Source of the DNA: Chloracidobacterium sp.
Lineage (GTDB): Bacteria > Acidobacteriota > Blastocatellia > Pyrinomonadales > Pyrinomonadaceae
NCBI GenBank assembly: GCA_016715795.1
Contig: JADJXP010000002.1
Coordinates: 1,922,001 to 1,986,000 of the forward strand
Direction: 5' to 3'
DNA length: 64,000 nucleotides
Shown here: piece by piece, positions 53,631 to 63,489 of the stretch
Layout: every line of letters starts with the position of its first letter
How positions within the stretch are numbered: position 1 is the stretch's first letter
Program-made: the position numbers and the translations under genes
Notes under the pieces: generated by a model
What the model saw: only the letters and a program-made list of their open reading frames with translations
What the model was told of the DNA's origin: nothing
The model's database searches: none

Positions 53631-54920
53631 ATGCCGAGAAGGAAGTTTCGACATACACGCCCGCCCGCAAGTGATCATTCCTTTCAGGAATACCTGCACA
53701 ACCAGCCCCTGCAATCAACAACGCGCACCGAGTTGCTCCGACTGATCCGCGGCGGCGAAGACACCTATCTTGAATTAAAGGTAAAGCTCTCAAATCCCGA
53801 ACGCATCACGCAGGGCATCGTCGCCCTGGCCAATACCGACGGCGGAACCATCATCTTCGGCGTCAATGACCAGCTCAGGATCGAGGGCGTCAGCAATCCT
53901 GAATGGGTCGTTCAGGAACTCTCGCGAATCTGTCGCGACGAGGTCACGCCGCCGCTTGTGCCGATGATCGACACGATCGCATTTGACAGCGGCAAGCGGA
54001 TCGTCGCCCTCGACGTGGACGGCCGTCGGCGGCCATATCGGACGCGCGACGGGCGATTCTATATGCGGTTTGGCGCGGAAAAGCGCGAGGTCGCTCGGGA
54101 CGAGCTGTCATCGTGGCTCGACGAACTGAGACCGCTGGGCTTTGAGAACATCCCGATGCAGACCGCGACTGAAGCCGATTTTGACGATGCCCTGTTGTGG
54201 TCATTTGCGAACGCTTTTGACACCGAGGCACCGAACAGGACGCTCTATTCGACAAGTGATTTTTTGCGAAAGGATCTGATGCTGGCGGTCGGCCAAGGCG
54301 ATGAGTTCTTTCCCACCGTCGCTGCATTGCTGCTGTTCGGAAAGAACGACCGCGTAGCAGAGTTGCTGCCGCGCTCAAACGTGACCGTGGCCCGCTTTTC
54401 GGGTGAGAACGGCTCCGCTCAGCTCATCGAGGCCCTCGAGACCAAGGGCAATCTGCTGACTCAGTATGAGACTGTGATCGAGTTCGTAAAACGCTACGTC
54501 GATCTCGACAAGGATCCGCCGAAACGCAAACTGGCGCTCGTCGGTGATGCCGTAGCAAAGCCGCGTGGGCGTTATCACCACTATTCCGTTGTCGAGGCGA
54601 TCATCAACGCCCTGATGCACCGCGACCTTGCATTGCGCGACATCCGCACGCGTATCAACATCTACGATAACGCTATCGAGATCATCAATCCGCGTCGGAC
54701 GATGGGCTTCTCGCCGCCGGCGTCGCGGGCCATTCGCTACGGCATCACCCAGCGGCTCAATCCGCAGATCGCGGCCATATTCACACGCCGCGAATACGGC
54801 ATCACCGTCCCGCACGGCGGCCTGCCGATGGTGCTCAAACAATCGCTCCGCTTCTCAGGCCGCAAGCCCGAGATATACATCGCGAATGATGAGTTCAAGC
54901 TAAAGATGTATGCGGTCTGA
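53631..54920 (+). CDS. AlbA_2/Schlafen-type ATP-binding regulator
   Basis: A 429-residue protein related to RecG-like transcriptional regulators. The AlbA_2 (SLFN AlbA_2) domain covers about residues 45-150 (EDTYLELKVKLSNPERITQG, LANTDGGTIIFGVND, RDGRFYMRFG). The C-terminal half has a histidine-kinase-like ATPase pattern (YHHYSVVEAIINALMHRDLA with INALMHRD as N box, INIYDNAIEIINPRRT). A truncated winged-helix end follows. Members are often linked to stress or defence loci, but nothing defence-like is adjacent. It is divergent from the M36 protease gene. Confidence 0.82.
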   Translation: MPRRKFRHTRPPASDHSFQEYLHNQPLQSTTRTELLRLIRGGEDTYLELKVKLSNPERITQGIVALANTDGGTIIFGVNDQLRIEGVSNPEWVVQELSRICRDEVTPPLVPMIDTIAFDSGKRIVALDVDGRRRPYRTRDGRFYMRFGAEKREVARDELSSWLDELRPLGFENIPMQTATEADFDDALLWSFANAFDTEAPNRTLYSTSDFLRKDLMLAVGQGDEFFPTVAALLLFGKNDRVAELLPRSNVTVARFSGENGSAQLIEALETKGNLLTQYETVIEFVKRYVDLDKDPPKRKLALVGDAVAKPRGRYHHYSVVEAIINALMHRDLALRDIRTRINIYDNAIEIINPRRTMGFSPPASRAIRYGITQRLNPQIAAIFTRREYGITVPHGGLPMVLKQSLRFSGRKPEIYIANDEFKLKMYAV

Positions 54921-55000
54921 ACTGTGTTTTTTGCCAGTCAGCAAGCGGGCTGGCCGCCTCATCTGAGACTGTGTGAAAATGATATCGTATTGAGTTGAGA

Positions 55001-55891
55001 ATGATGGACGATCTTCAACTTTCCGACAAAACTAACGGTCGTGTATCAGATGCCGTGAGCGAGATGGAGTATCCGGACTGCCCGCTGTGCAGCGCATCTG
55101 ATCGTGACGATCCTGTTGTCAGGCTCGGGGTTCACGGTGTTGTGCGTTGCCGGGCCTGCTCAATGTATTATCTCTATCCACGCCTGAACGAGCAGGCTAT
55201 GCAGCGCTTTTATCAGGACAGCTCCTACTTCGGGGGCGGAGATTCAGGTTACTCTGATACCAGCTATTCAGATCAGGAATCTGCGTTGGGGGCCACCTTC
55301 GACCGGCTCGTCGGCAATCTAGAAAAGCGCAATATGACCGGCGGCGCCCTTCTCGAAGTCGGTTGTGGCTATGGATACCTTTTGAATGCGGCAAACGGAT
55401 ACTTTGCCCGCCGGGTCGGTACGGAGTATTCGCCTGAGGCCGCCACGATTGCCTCAAAGGTTGCAGACAGAGTGTATCCAGGAGGCGTCGATGGACTGGA
55501 GGGCAACGAGACGTTTAACTGCATTATTGCTACGCATGTGATCGAGCATGTCTATGATCCGATACAGTTCGTAGGAAACCTGGTGAACAGGCTGCAGACG
55601 GGCGGAACGCTTATCCTTGCGGCCCCGGACATGGGCGGACTTTTGAGAAAAGTAATGGGCAAGCGATGGGCGTCGTATAAAGTGCCCGAACACATTCATT
55701 ACTTTGATGCGAGATCGCTGGAGCGGTTAATGCGTCTTGGGGGCCTCAATGAGATCCGACGGATCCCGTATCCGCATGCCTTCCCGCTCGGCCTGATAGC
55801 ATCGAAATTCGGGATCCGCATCCCTTCGGTCCTGGCACGAAGGAATATTTGGGTCCCGGCAACGACGATCGCGCTAAGCGGAAAGATCTAG
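55001..55891 (+). CDS. SAM methyltransferase with N-terminal zinc-ribbon motif
   Basis: A 296-residue class I methyltransferase. An N-terminal pair of CxxC motifs (CPLCSAS, VVRCRACSMYYLYPR) forms a zinc-ribbon-like segment common in methyltransferases linked to cell-wall sugar clusters. The SAM site is LLEVGCGYGYLLNAA, with ATHVIEHVYDPIQF and the HIHYFDARSLERLM helix. It probably methylates a sugar or lipid-linked intermediate. The ATG at 55001 is used; a TTG at 54995 is possible. One base separates its stop from the glycosyltransferase gene. Confidence 0.86.
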   Translation: MMDDLQLSDKTNGRVSDAVSEMEYPDCPLCSASDRDDPVVRLGVHGVVRCRACSMYYLYPRLNEQAMQRFYQDSSYFGGGDSGYSDTSYSDQESALGATFDRLVGNLEKRNMTGGALLEVGCGYGYLLNAANGYFARRVGTEYSPEAATIASKVADRVYPGGVDGLEGNETFNCIIATHVIEHVYDPIQFVGNLVNRLQTGGTLILAAPDMGGLLRKVMGKRWASYKVPEHIHYFDARSLERLMRLGGLNEIRRIPYPHAFPLGLIASKFGIRIPSVLARRNIWVPATTIALSGKI

Positions 55892-55892
55892 C

Positions 55893-56867
55893 ATGGGTGA
55901 AGAAAGAACAGAAGATTACAAGAAACTGGTCTCGGTCGTCGTGCCCGTCTTCTGCGAAGAGAAGAATATCGGCACCGTTCTCGAACGAATAGCGAGCAGC
56001 ATCGAACCCCGAAATATCGCATATGAGATCGTCGTGGTCGATGACGGTTCGCACGATGGGACTTGGACGACACTGTCGTCCTGCGCTGAGAAGCTGCCCA
56101 TCCGTGCCGTGCGGCTGAGCCGAAATTTTGGTAAGGAATTGGCCCTTTGCGCGGGCTTGGAACGGGCGCGCGGCGATGCCGTGATCGTGATGGATGGGGA
56201 TGGCCAGCACCCTCCGGAAGTGATATCCGAGATGCTGACCATCTGGCTTAGCGGCGACGCAGAGATCATCGATGCGGTCAAGAAGACGCGCGGCAAGGAA
56301 TCGATACTGAGCAAACTCGGAGCACGGATCTTTTACTGGATCTGGGGCAGGCTATCGGGCTTCGACCTGGCAGCTGCATCAGATTTCAAGCTGCTTAGTC
56401 GTCAGGCAGTCGCGGCCTACCTCCAGATGGGCGAGCGAAATGTCTTTTTTCGCGGCATGACAGCATGGCTGGGGTTTTCTCGAGCAAAGGTCTATTTTGA
56501 AGTCGCGGGTCGCGAGGGCGGAACATCGACTTGGTCGTTCTTTCTCCTCGTCAACCTTGCGTTGACCGGAATCACCGGATTTTCGGCCGTTCCGCTTCAG
56601 ATAATTACTGTCTTGGGCCTTGTGTTTATGCTGTTTGCGTTGGTCTTTGGAGCGCAGACCCTTTACATGTTCCTTAGCGGCCATGCGATGACGGGTTTCG
56701 CCACGGTGATCCTGCTGCTGCTGTTTATCGGAAGCCTGTTGATGTTCAGCCTTGGGATCATGGGCGAATATCTGGGACGCATCTACGATGAGGTCAAACG
56801 CCGGCCTCGATATGTGATCGCAGAAACGATCGAAGGCATGGCACGCGACGCGTCTTCGCAAAAATAG
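55893..56867 (+). CDS. GT2 polyprenyl-phosphate glycosyltransferase (GtrB/DPM-like)
   Basis: A 324-residue membrane glycosyltransferase. The catalytic domain shows VSVVVPVFCEEKNIGTVLER, VVDDGSHDGT, SRNFGKELALCAGLERA, the metal-binding VMDGDGQHPPEV and the DFKLLSRQAV segment. Two C-terminal membrane helices follow (about 222-250 and 262-290), with the family end motif GEYLGRIYDEVKRRPRYVI. It should load a sugar on undecaprenyl phosphate for transfer outside the membrane. It converges on the GT-C/NHL fusion gene, which is a candidate user of its product. Confidence 0.9.
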   Translation: MGEERTEDYKKLVSVVVPVFCEEKNIGTVLERIASSIEPRNIAYEIVVVDDGSHDGTWTTLSSCAEKLPIRAVRLSRNFGKELALCAGLERARGDAVIVMDGDGQHPPEVISEMLTIWLSGDAEIIDAVKKTRGKESILSKLGARIFYWIWGRLSGFDLAAASDFKLLSRQAVAAYLQMGERNVFFRGMTAWLGFSRAKVYFEVAGREGGTSTWSFFLLVNLALTGITGFSAVPLQIITVLGLVFMLFALVFGAQTLYMFLSGHAMTGFATVILLLLFIGSLLMFSLGIMGEYLGRIYDEVKRRPRYVIAETIEGMARDASSQK

Positions 56868-56885
56868 CATTCATTGCCGGAATGC
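56860..56885 (-). terminator. Rho-independent terminator for the GT-C/NHL operon
   Basis: Read on the minus strand, a 6-bp stem GCATTC/GAATGC (56867-56885, 7-base loop) is followed by TATTTTTG, a U tract. It lies 16-40 bp beyond the stop of the minus-strand gene and overlaps the stop codon of the converging glycosyltransferase gene. Confidence 0.6.
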
Positions 56886-56900
56886 GAAAAATGAGCACCG

Positions 56901-59201
56901 TCACGGACCCGATAATGGGAAACGGACCACCGTCGAGTTCCCCGTATTGAGGACGAGGAGCGTCCGGTCATTGTTTGTCTTGGTAATGACAAGGGACGAT
57001 GGGTTGTCGAGCCCGTTTTGGCTATCCGGGCCGAGCGGAGTGGAACGGTTCCCTTTCAGGTCGAACGCTATGACCTCCTTTGTGGTGCCGCTGGTAACGT
57101 AAACGAGTTTTCGGCTTTCATCATATGCGACGTCAGGATAATGCCACACATACTTTTCCCATTCGGGTACATTCCATTGGCGGACAAACTTTCCGTCAAG
57201 GTCAAAGACCTGGATGCGTCCATTGCCATTATCTGTTACCAGAACAAGCCCGTCGGCGGTTGTAATTCCGGTCGCCTCACGGAATTGGCCTTCTCCATCG
57301 CCCAAACTTCCCCATTCGCTGAATTTCTCGGTAGTCGTATCGAACCGAACGATGCGCCCGTTCCCCTGGTCGACGATGAAAAGAGAACGATTCGGGCCAG
57401 TTGCCACATCGCGGGGGCCATAGAATCCGGGTGCGGGCCCCGACCAGTCCTTAACAAACCTTCCGTTGGGATCGAATCTAAAGAGCTTATTCAGTTGGGC
57501 GTCAGTAACATAAATGTCACCGTCACCGGTGGTCGCTATACCGTTTGGTTCCTTAAGCTGTCCTTCACCGAAAGCCGAGGTCACCCTGCCGGCCCGGTCA
57601 AATACCTGGATCCGTCCGTTGCCCGTGTCTGCGACGTAGTAATTGCCGGCTTTATCGGCGTCGATGCCGCGCGGCTTAGCGAGTGCGCCCCTAGGCGAGG
57701 TCGGGGCCATTTCGGGCGGCGTGGGTGGCGGCCTTTTTGAGCCGTATTTGACCGGATAAAGATCACCAGAATAGCCGTGGTAGAAGGTCGTGCCCCACAA
57801 ATTACAGTCGGGTTGAACCATGCACACGTAGAGCTTTATCAGTGTCCCGTCCGGATGCCAGCGGCTGTGCGGTAAGGTAAGTCCCGTAGGCGGCTCGCCA
57901 TTTAGGACCTTCGCCATATAGGGCCGCGCGCTTGTATCGAATCGTGAATAAGCGGCACGGACGCCAACGAGATGCCCTAGCGAAGCGATGAGGGCCGCAA
58001 ACGCAAGGCCGCCGCAGACGACCCTGAACCGGGCGTTAGCCAGCATGTCCGGCAGATGGCGAATGATCACGATCGCGGCCGTCACGAGGCAGATCGCATA
58101 GGTCGTGGAGGCAAATCTGTAGTCGTAAGCCAGCCAATGCCCTGCCGGAACAGGGATGAACTTCTCATTTATCACCGATGCGGTGATCGCAGCAAAAATG
58201 CCGGCTAATATCAGGCTTCGAGAACTGTCTTCCCGCTTGAACCAAAAGGAAACGAACACCGCAAAAAGGACAAATAGGATCGCGAAGATCGCAAACATCG
58301 AACCGTCCGCCACATCGTCAGCCTTGAGATACATTCCGTCCAGCAGCGGCCAAAACCTATTCTTTGTCCACTCAGCAAAAGGAAGGAATGGCGATTCCCT
58401 CGTCATGATATCGGTCGCCGGTGCAAGCGGCGAACCCGCCGTCGCCGCAATGTGATAGATCGCGATCGGTGCAAAGGCAGCGCCAAGCATCGGGAACCCG
58501 ATCCATTCCTTCGGCAACCGCCACAGCACTAGCGACGCGACCGCCCGGCCAAAACACCAGATCAGCCAAAAGGCGGGCACGAAAGGGTGGGCGAGGTAGG
58601 CCAACAACAAACATGCAAAGGTCCATATCGCCGGCCGGAACTTCCGGTCGGCAAGAAATTTCTCGCTGAAATAGATCGCGGGAATAATGAAAGTGATGCC
58701 TAACGTATAGTTCACGAAGCCGATGAACCAGCAGGCCACGTACATGCCGACTGCCGCCGGCAGAATAATGCACGCCGCGATGCCCGCCGAACGCCACTGT
58801 CGATCCTCAAGCTCGGCAACACCTATCGCCGCCACGATAGCCGAAAAGAGTGCGATCAGGGCTACCGAAATGGCTTTCGGAAGGTATATGAGCGAGATGC
58901 CAAAAGCTTTGAACAGTCCGATGAAGCCCAATGAGAGATATGGGAACAGTTTGTAGCCGAGGAACGATGTCAACTGAAGGTCTAGAGTAGATGTTCCCGC
59001 AAGGGTTTCCCAGAGAAGTTTGCTCACCAGCAGATGCTCAGGCAGGTCCACGAGCGGCGGATACAAGTTGCCATAGAACGGCAGCCACATCAGGACGATC
59101 AACCCCGCTGTCATGGCGATCAGAACGCGATGGCTCCGCAGCCATTCCTTCATGTTGCTAGATCGGCTTCTCGCAGGTGACGTGTCTTGTTTTTTGTCCA
59201 T
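56901..59201 (-). CDS. Polytopic membrane protein fused to a periplasmic NHL propeller (GT-C-like)
   Basis: A 766-residue protein. Roughly residues 25-430 form about ten membrane helices with an early acidic loop LYPPLVDLPEHLL, the pattern of GT-C glycosyltransferases that use lipid-linked sugars. Residues 500-766 form a six-bladed NHL-like propeller (KPRGIDADKAGNYYVADTGN, GRIQVFDRAGRV, GFYGPRDVATGPNRSLFIVD, NGRIQVFDLDGKFVRQW). The combination is unusual. The propeller closely resembles that of the protein at 60298-63489. The gene lies 19 bp downstream of a GT2 gene in the same operon. Confidence 0.8.
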   Translation of the reverse strand: MDKKQDTSPARSRSSNMKEWLRSHRVLIAMTAGLIVLMWLPFYGNLYPPLVDLPEHLLVSKLLWETLAGTSTLDLQLTSFLGYKLFPYLSLGFIGLFKAFGISLIYLPKAISVALIALFSAIVAAIGVAELEDRQWRSAGIAACIILPAAVGMYVACWFIGFVNYTLGITFIIPAIYFSEKFLADRKFRPAIWTFACLLLAYLAHPFVPAFWLIWCFGRAVASLVLWRLPKEWIGFPMLGAAFAPIAIYHIAATAGSPLAPATDIMTRESPFLPFAEWTKNRFWPLLDGMYLKADDVADGSMFAIFAILFVLFAVFVSFWFKREDSSRSLILAGIFAAITASVINEKFIPVPAGHWLAYDYRFASTTYAICLVTAAIVIIRHLPDMLANARFRVVCGGLAFAALIASLGHLVGVRAAYSRFDTSARPYMAKVLNGEPPTGLTLPHSRWHPDGTLIKLYVCMVQPDCNLWGTTFYHGYSGDLYPVKYGSKRPPPTPPEMAPTSPRGALAKPRGIDADKAGNYYVADTGNGRIQVFDRAGRVTSAFGEGQLKEPNGIATTGDGDIYVTDAQLNKLFRFDPNGRFVKDWSGPAPGFYGPRDVATGPNRSLFIVDQGNGRIVRFDTTTEKFSEWGSLGDGEGQFREATGITTADGLVLVTDNGNGRIQVFDLDGKFVRQWNVPEWEKYVWHYPDVAYDESRKLVYVTSGTTKEVIAFDLKGNRSTPLGPDSQNGLDNPSSLVITKTNNDRTLLVLNTGNSTVVRFPLSGP

Positions 59202-59220
59202 CGTTTTCTTCTTCGGCCGA

Positions 59221-60282
59221 TCAGTCTGCGATGTCTCGAATAACGTAGTTAGGCCGCTGTTTCACCTCGTCATAGATACGCCCGATATACTCCCCGATCG
59301 ATCCTAAGAGGATCAATTGGATCCCGCCGATCACGAGTATGACTACGATCAGAGAAGCCCAGCCACGTGCCAGGGTGGACACAGTGGGATCGACGAAATG
59401 CACCGCGAGCGCATAGATCAAAAGTAATACGGCGACAAAGCACGAAAGAAAGCCCACATAAACGGCAACTCGGAGCGGCACCGTAGAGAAACCGACGATC
59501 CCGTTGATTGCCAGCCTCACCGATTGACGAACATTATATTTAGCTGTTCCCGCAAACCTTGCCGGCCGTTCGTAGCTGACCGCGACCTGTCTAAATCCAA
59601 GCCAGCTTCTCAGCCCCCGAAGAAATCGGTTCCTCTCAGGGAGGGCCTTGAGATAGTTGACGACCTTTCTGTCGAGTAAGCAAAAATCTCCTGTATCAAG
59701 CGGTATTTCAATGCTGGAGACATATTGCAGCATCCTGTAAAATGAGAATGCAAAGACCTTTTTCCAGATCGGCTCCTTTCCGCGTCTTTCTCTGACGGCA
59801 TACACGATCTCAGCTCCATCCTTCCATTTTCTTAACATTTCGGTTATCACATGGGGCGGATCCTGCAGATCGGCATCCATCAGGACCGTAGCATCGCCGG
59901 AACTGAAGTCGATCCCGGCGGTGATCGCCGCCTGATGGCCAAAATTCCGAGAGAAGTTGATCAACTTGATACGTGGGTCATTCTTCTTCAATTCGCGAAT
60001 CAACTCCTCCGACCTGTCCCAACTGCCGTTATTAACGAAGAGAAATTCAGCATTCGTGATCTGATTCTGATCGAGGACTGATGCTACCTGTCGGTATAGT
60101 TCCGGAATGTTCTCCTCTTCATTGAAGGTTGGAAAAACGAGCGAGAGTTCGACTTTCTCGCCTACGCTTCCTGCGAAAATCGGCCCGTTCGACGATGTCC
60201 CCGCATATCGCAGTAGTTCCGCCGCCAGTTCCTTGGCTAGCTCCGGGTTCTCGCGGCAGATCGCTTCAAGCTTGCTGTTCAT
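59221..60282 (-). CDS. GT2 polyprenyl-phosphate glycosyltransferase (GtrB-like)
   Basis: A 353-residue enzyme similar in plan to that at 55893: LSLVFPTFNEEENIPELYRQ, FVNNGSWDRS (Asn-Asn in place of the usual Asp-Asp), NFSRNFGHQAAITAGIDF, the metal-binding VLMDADLQDPPHV, and DTGDFCLLDRKVV. Two membrane helices (about 260-285, 300-330) and the end motif GEYIGRIYDEVKQRPNYVI follow. The FVNNGS substitution of VVDDGS affects residues that normally contact the nucleotide, so donor choice may differ. It sits between the two GT-C/NHL genes with gaps of 15 and 19 bp. Confidence 0.9.
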   Translation of the reverse strand: MNSKLEAICRENPELAKELAAELLRYAGTSSNGPIFAGSVGEKVELSLVFPTFNEEENIPELYRQVASVLDQNQITNAEFLFVNNGSWDRSEELIRELKKNDPRIKLINFSRNFGHQAAITAGIDFSSGDATVLMDADLQDPPHVITEMLRKWKDGAEIVYAVRERRGKEPIWKKVFAFSFYRMLQYVSSIEIPLDTGDFCLLDRKVVNYLKALPERNRFLRGLRSWLGFRQVAVSYERPARFAGTAKYNVRQSVRLAINGIVGFSTVPLRVAVYVGFLSCFVAVLLLIYALAVHFVDPTVSTLARGWASLIVVILVIGGIQLILLGSIGEYIGRIYDEVKQRPNYVIRDIAD

Positions 60283-60297
60283 GGAAAAGCCTAATTG

Positions 60298-63200
60298 CTA
60301 CTTTGCCGCCAAGGTAAGCTTGGATAAATTCGCCCCACTGTTGTTCAAAACCAACAGGGACGGCACGCGATTCTCGGTCGTGATGCAGATCGATGTCGGA
60401 TTGCTCAATCTGGTGTTTCCATCCTGCCGAAAACCGCGGTCCACGCTATTGCCTTCGAGATCATACGCCAGGACCTCATTCTTCCAACTATTCGTCACAT
60501 AGAGGAGTTTCGTAGCCGGGTCGAATACGACGTCTGGGTAGTTCCAAACATACCGTTCCCAACCTGGCACCTCCCACTCGCGAACAAAATTACCCTCAAG
60601 GTCGAAAACCTGGATGCGGTTATTTCCATTGTCCGCAACAAAGACAAACCGGTCGCTGGTCGCGATGCCTGTTGATTCCCGAAACTGAGATGGCCCGGCA
60701 CCAATGCTCCCAAACGAAGTGAATTTCTCAGTTGAAGGCTCAAAGCGGACGATCCGCGTGTTTCCCTGATCGATAATGTAGAGGTCGTTGTTAGGCCCGA
60801 AGGCGATATCACGTGGGCCATAGAAGCCAGGTTCAGGCCCTTTCCATTCCTTTTGAAAAGTGCCGTCGGCAGTGAACTTCAGTAACTTGTGATTTGCCGG
60901 ATCGGTAACGAAGATCGCGCCGGAGCTATCAATCGCCACTCCATTCGGAGTTTTTATCTCGCCCGCACCGGCCCCCGACTTGCCGAAAGAAAGGATGAAT
61001 CTTCCCGTCTGGTCAAATTTCTGGATCCGATCGTTTCCCGTATCTGCCACATAGATATTGCCTTTCGAATCAGTCGCGAGGCCGCGCGGCTTCGAGAACT
61101 GGCCGCCTCCGACACCTTCGCCGCCCGTGAATGCCGTAGCCGTGGCAGAGCCGGGCGTCGGTGTAGGAACGGCTGGCGGAATTTCCACCGCCGGGTCGGG
61201 CGGGCCGAGAGCCTCCGGAACCTTGTAGATCTTGAGCCCGTCGTATTTGTTCTCCGTATCGTCAAATACTACCTTAAAATATGCCTGGTAGAGCACTTCG
61301 TTCGGGTTCTTGATGATGTCGCTTTTTCGCAGCCCATTATCGAAGGCCACATAGCTGATCTTTTTGGCTTTTAGGAGGCTCAAAACCTCATTCGGATCGC
61401 GTGACTCAAGCATCTTCTTGTATGCAGCTTCTTGTTCGCCGGTCGGATACCCCACGCCCCACGCGTAGTACGGATGACCGTAAAACAGGCGCCGGCCGGC
61501 AAGGAGTATCTGGTGGTTGACATGCCGATTGGTCAAGAAGATCGCATTTGGGTCGGTATTCTCCATTACCCATTTGACGAGCGCGTCGTCACGATACCCC
61601 ATGTACATCCATGTGCTGTTCTTTATGGGGAACAGATCTATGACCCCGCCGATAACGATCGTCGCGGTTAGAGCTATCGCAAGGATGCGGCCCGGGATAG
61701 TCGTCTTTATCCCCTTAAAGCTCCAAAGCCACCAAAGACCCGCGGCTGCAAACAGGTTGGCTACGACGAGCCAAATATTAAGGAATTTATGGTTTGCCAG
61801 GGCCTCCGGGCTAAATTGGAGGCAAAATGTGACCGCTATCAGTGTGGAGACCGCCATCAATACGCGATTCCGCAGCCAGGTTCCGACGATAACACCGATC
61901 AGGATCAGCAGCCACTTAACGCCAAACGTCCACCCGAGGTAATAAAAAACGTCATAGAAGGAGGCGTTTCCACCCAGCGTGTATCCCCAACCAACGAGCG
62001 ACGGCCCGGGTGGGATGTTGCCCGTTTTTAGGTAAATGATTTGCGGCAGCGCAAATACGGCCGTCGTTACACCAAGAATGATCAGTTGCCTGCGATAAGG
62101 AAAGAGGACGAAAAAGCACGCCAGAATGGCGAAGGCGGCGGTAAATACGGCGCCGTTCCACATCGGCATCAGGCCGAGGAGAGCTCCGGCGAATATGAAT
62201 GGGGAGACGCGGCCGAGGTTCGCGGTGAGCTTCCTAACGAGAGCGGAAATATCAATATCCTCGCTACTGTCGAGAGATTCGTGCCCGTGTGCCGCTATTT
62301 CCGAGGTTTCAAAAGCTGCCGGCTCAACTTCGTTCGTCAGCGATGCCTCAGCATCCGGCAAATCACCGACGGCAGTCGGTTCTTCGTTTCTCACCTCCAA
62401 CGCCTCATCGATCTGCTCGGACGACGAAGCAGCGTCAATTACCTCGGCAAGATCACCATTTGCAGGAGCATCCTCCGCAGTAGTTTCGGCAGACGGCTCT
62501 TCCCCTGCCACATCGACTGCCACAGGTTCCGGTTCGGCGGGGAGAGATGCGGCCCGTGCTGCTTGCTTCTGACGATCTGCCTCGCGGTAGCGGTCGATCA
62601 GAAAGAACATCACCAGCAGCAGGATGCCGATGGAGCTGGCCAGATGCCGCTGATTGGCGTAAACGACCTGCGACCAGACGCCCCACAATTCGCCTCGATA
62701 GTTGAAGCCCGATGGCAGGAAGTCGCGCATCTTCCAGACAGAGTCAATCACGCTGCCCAACGGCCAGTGCGAATAGACGTATGGTATGAATGACAGCGTG
62801 CCGTGAAAGAAGAACAAACAAGCCGCGATCCGCCCGATCAAGCGCGAGGCAAACAACACCACGCCGAGGGCCATCACGAGAAAGAGCATCGAGAGCAGCG
62901 ACAGGATGCTCAGCACATTGTTGGCTGTGGACGGGCTGAGGCCGAGATATTCGAGATTGCCCGCAAGGAAATAGAACAGGAAATGATACCTGATCCGGTC
63001 GCCTGAAAAGTGTGGATACTCAGTCGGGAAATTATGCCCGTTCGCAAATGACTGCATGATCGACACAGTTGAGCCAAAATCGCTCCATTGATGTGTCGCG
63101 ATGCGGACCTTGCCGTCATCCATTGAGAATGTCGCAAACGTAAGCCAGCACGCATATGCCAGAAAAAGTCCCGCCGCGACCCAGTCCCATCGGTTAAACC

Positions 63201-63489
63201 CGACCTGATCGCTGTCGATCCGCGTCTGGAATTCCTGGCTTGAAGGATTTGCCCAGAGCCAGTAGATCAGCCCTCCACACATCACGAAGAAGAGGAGGTT
63301 GCCCCAGAGCAACGGCGAATTGGTAGCTGCAAAGAGAAATCCACACAGATACGTCCACCAACTCCCGATAAGTGCCCCGGTAAGAAACGCTGCACCGAAA
63401 CGATGCGGCCCCGACGCAAACTTAAAGAAGCGACGACACAGGGCGTCACCGAGCAGGAGCAATAGGATCAGGTAGATGATTGCGAGCAC
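60298..63489 (-). CDS. Large polytopic membrane protein fused to a periplasmic NHL propeller
   Basis: A 1063-residue protein with about 12-14 membrane helices over residues 1-640. The conserved-looking early loop SMDDGKVRIATHQWSDFGST precedes FPTEYPHFSGDRIRYHFLFY, reminiscent of DUF2298-type and other GT-C-like membrane proteins. A long acidic low-complexity loop (about 320-420) is inserted. A soluble segment leads to a six-bladed NHL propeller (KPRGLATDSKGNIYVADTGN, GFYGPRDIAFGPNNDLYIID) at 790-1060. It is the first gene of the operon with the GT2 and second fusion. A lipid-linked sugar transferase with a propeller for protein or glycan binding is the best guess. Confidence 0.75.
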   Translation of the reverse strand: MLAIIYLILLLLLGDALCRRFFKFASGPHRFGAAFLTGALIGSWWTYLCGFLFAATNSPLLWGNLLFFVMCGGLIYWLWANPSSQEFQTRIDSDQVGFNRWDWVAAGLFLAYACWLTFATFSMDDGKVRIATHQWSDFGSTVSIMQSFANGHNFPTEYPHFSGDRIRYHFLFYFLAGNLEYLGLSPSTANNVLSILSLLSMLFLVMALGVVLFASRLIGRIAACLFFFHGTLSFIPYVYSHWPLGSVIDSVWKMRDFLPSGFNYRGELWGVWSQVVYANQRHLASSIGILLLVMFFLIDRYREADRQKQAARAASLPAEPEPVAVDVAGEEPSAETTAEDAPANGDLAEVIDAASSSEQIDEALEVRNEEPTAVGDLPDAEASLTNEVEPAAFETSEIAAHGHESLDSSEDIDISALVRKLTANLGRVSPFIFAGALLGLMPMWNGAVFTAAFAILACFFVLFPYRRQLIILGVTTAVFALPQIIYLKTGNIPPGPSLVGWGYTLGGNASFYDVFYYLGWTFGVKWLLILIGVIVGTWLRNRVLMAVSTLIAVTFCLQFSPEALANHKFLNIWLVVANLFAAAGLWWLWSFKGIKTTIPGRILAIALTATIVIGGVIDLFPIKNSTWMYMGYRDDALVKWVMENTDPNAIFLTNRHVNHQILLAGRRLFYGHPYYAWGVGYPTGEQEAAYKKMLESRDPNEVLSLLKAKKISYVAFDNGLRKSDIIKNPNEVLYQAYFKVVFDDTENKYDGLKIYKVPEALGPPDPAVEIPPAVPTPTPGSATATAFTGGEGVGGGQFSKPRGLATDSKGNIYVADTGNDRIQKFDQTGRFILSFGKSGAGAGEIKTPNGVAIDSSGAIFVTDPANHKLLKFTADGTFQKEWKGPEPGFYGPRDIAFGPNNDLYIIDQGNTRIVRFEPSTEKFTSFGSIGAGPSQFRESTGIATSDRFVFVADNGNNRIQVFDLEGNFVREWEVPGWERYVWNYPDVVFDPATKLLYVTNSWKNEVLAYDLEGNSVDRGFRQDGNTRLSNPTSICITTENRVPSLLVLNNSGANLSKLTLAAK

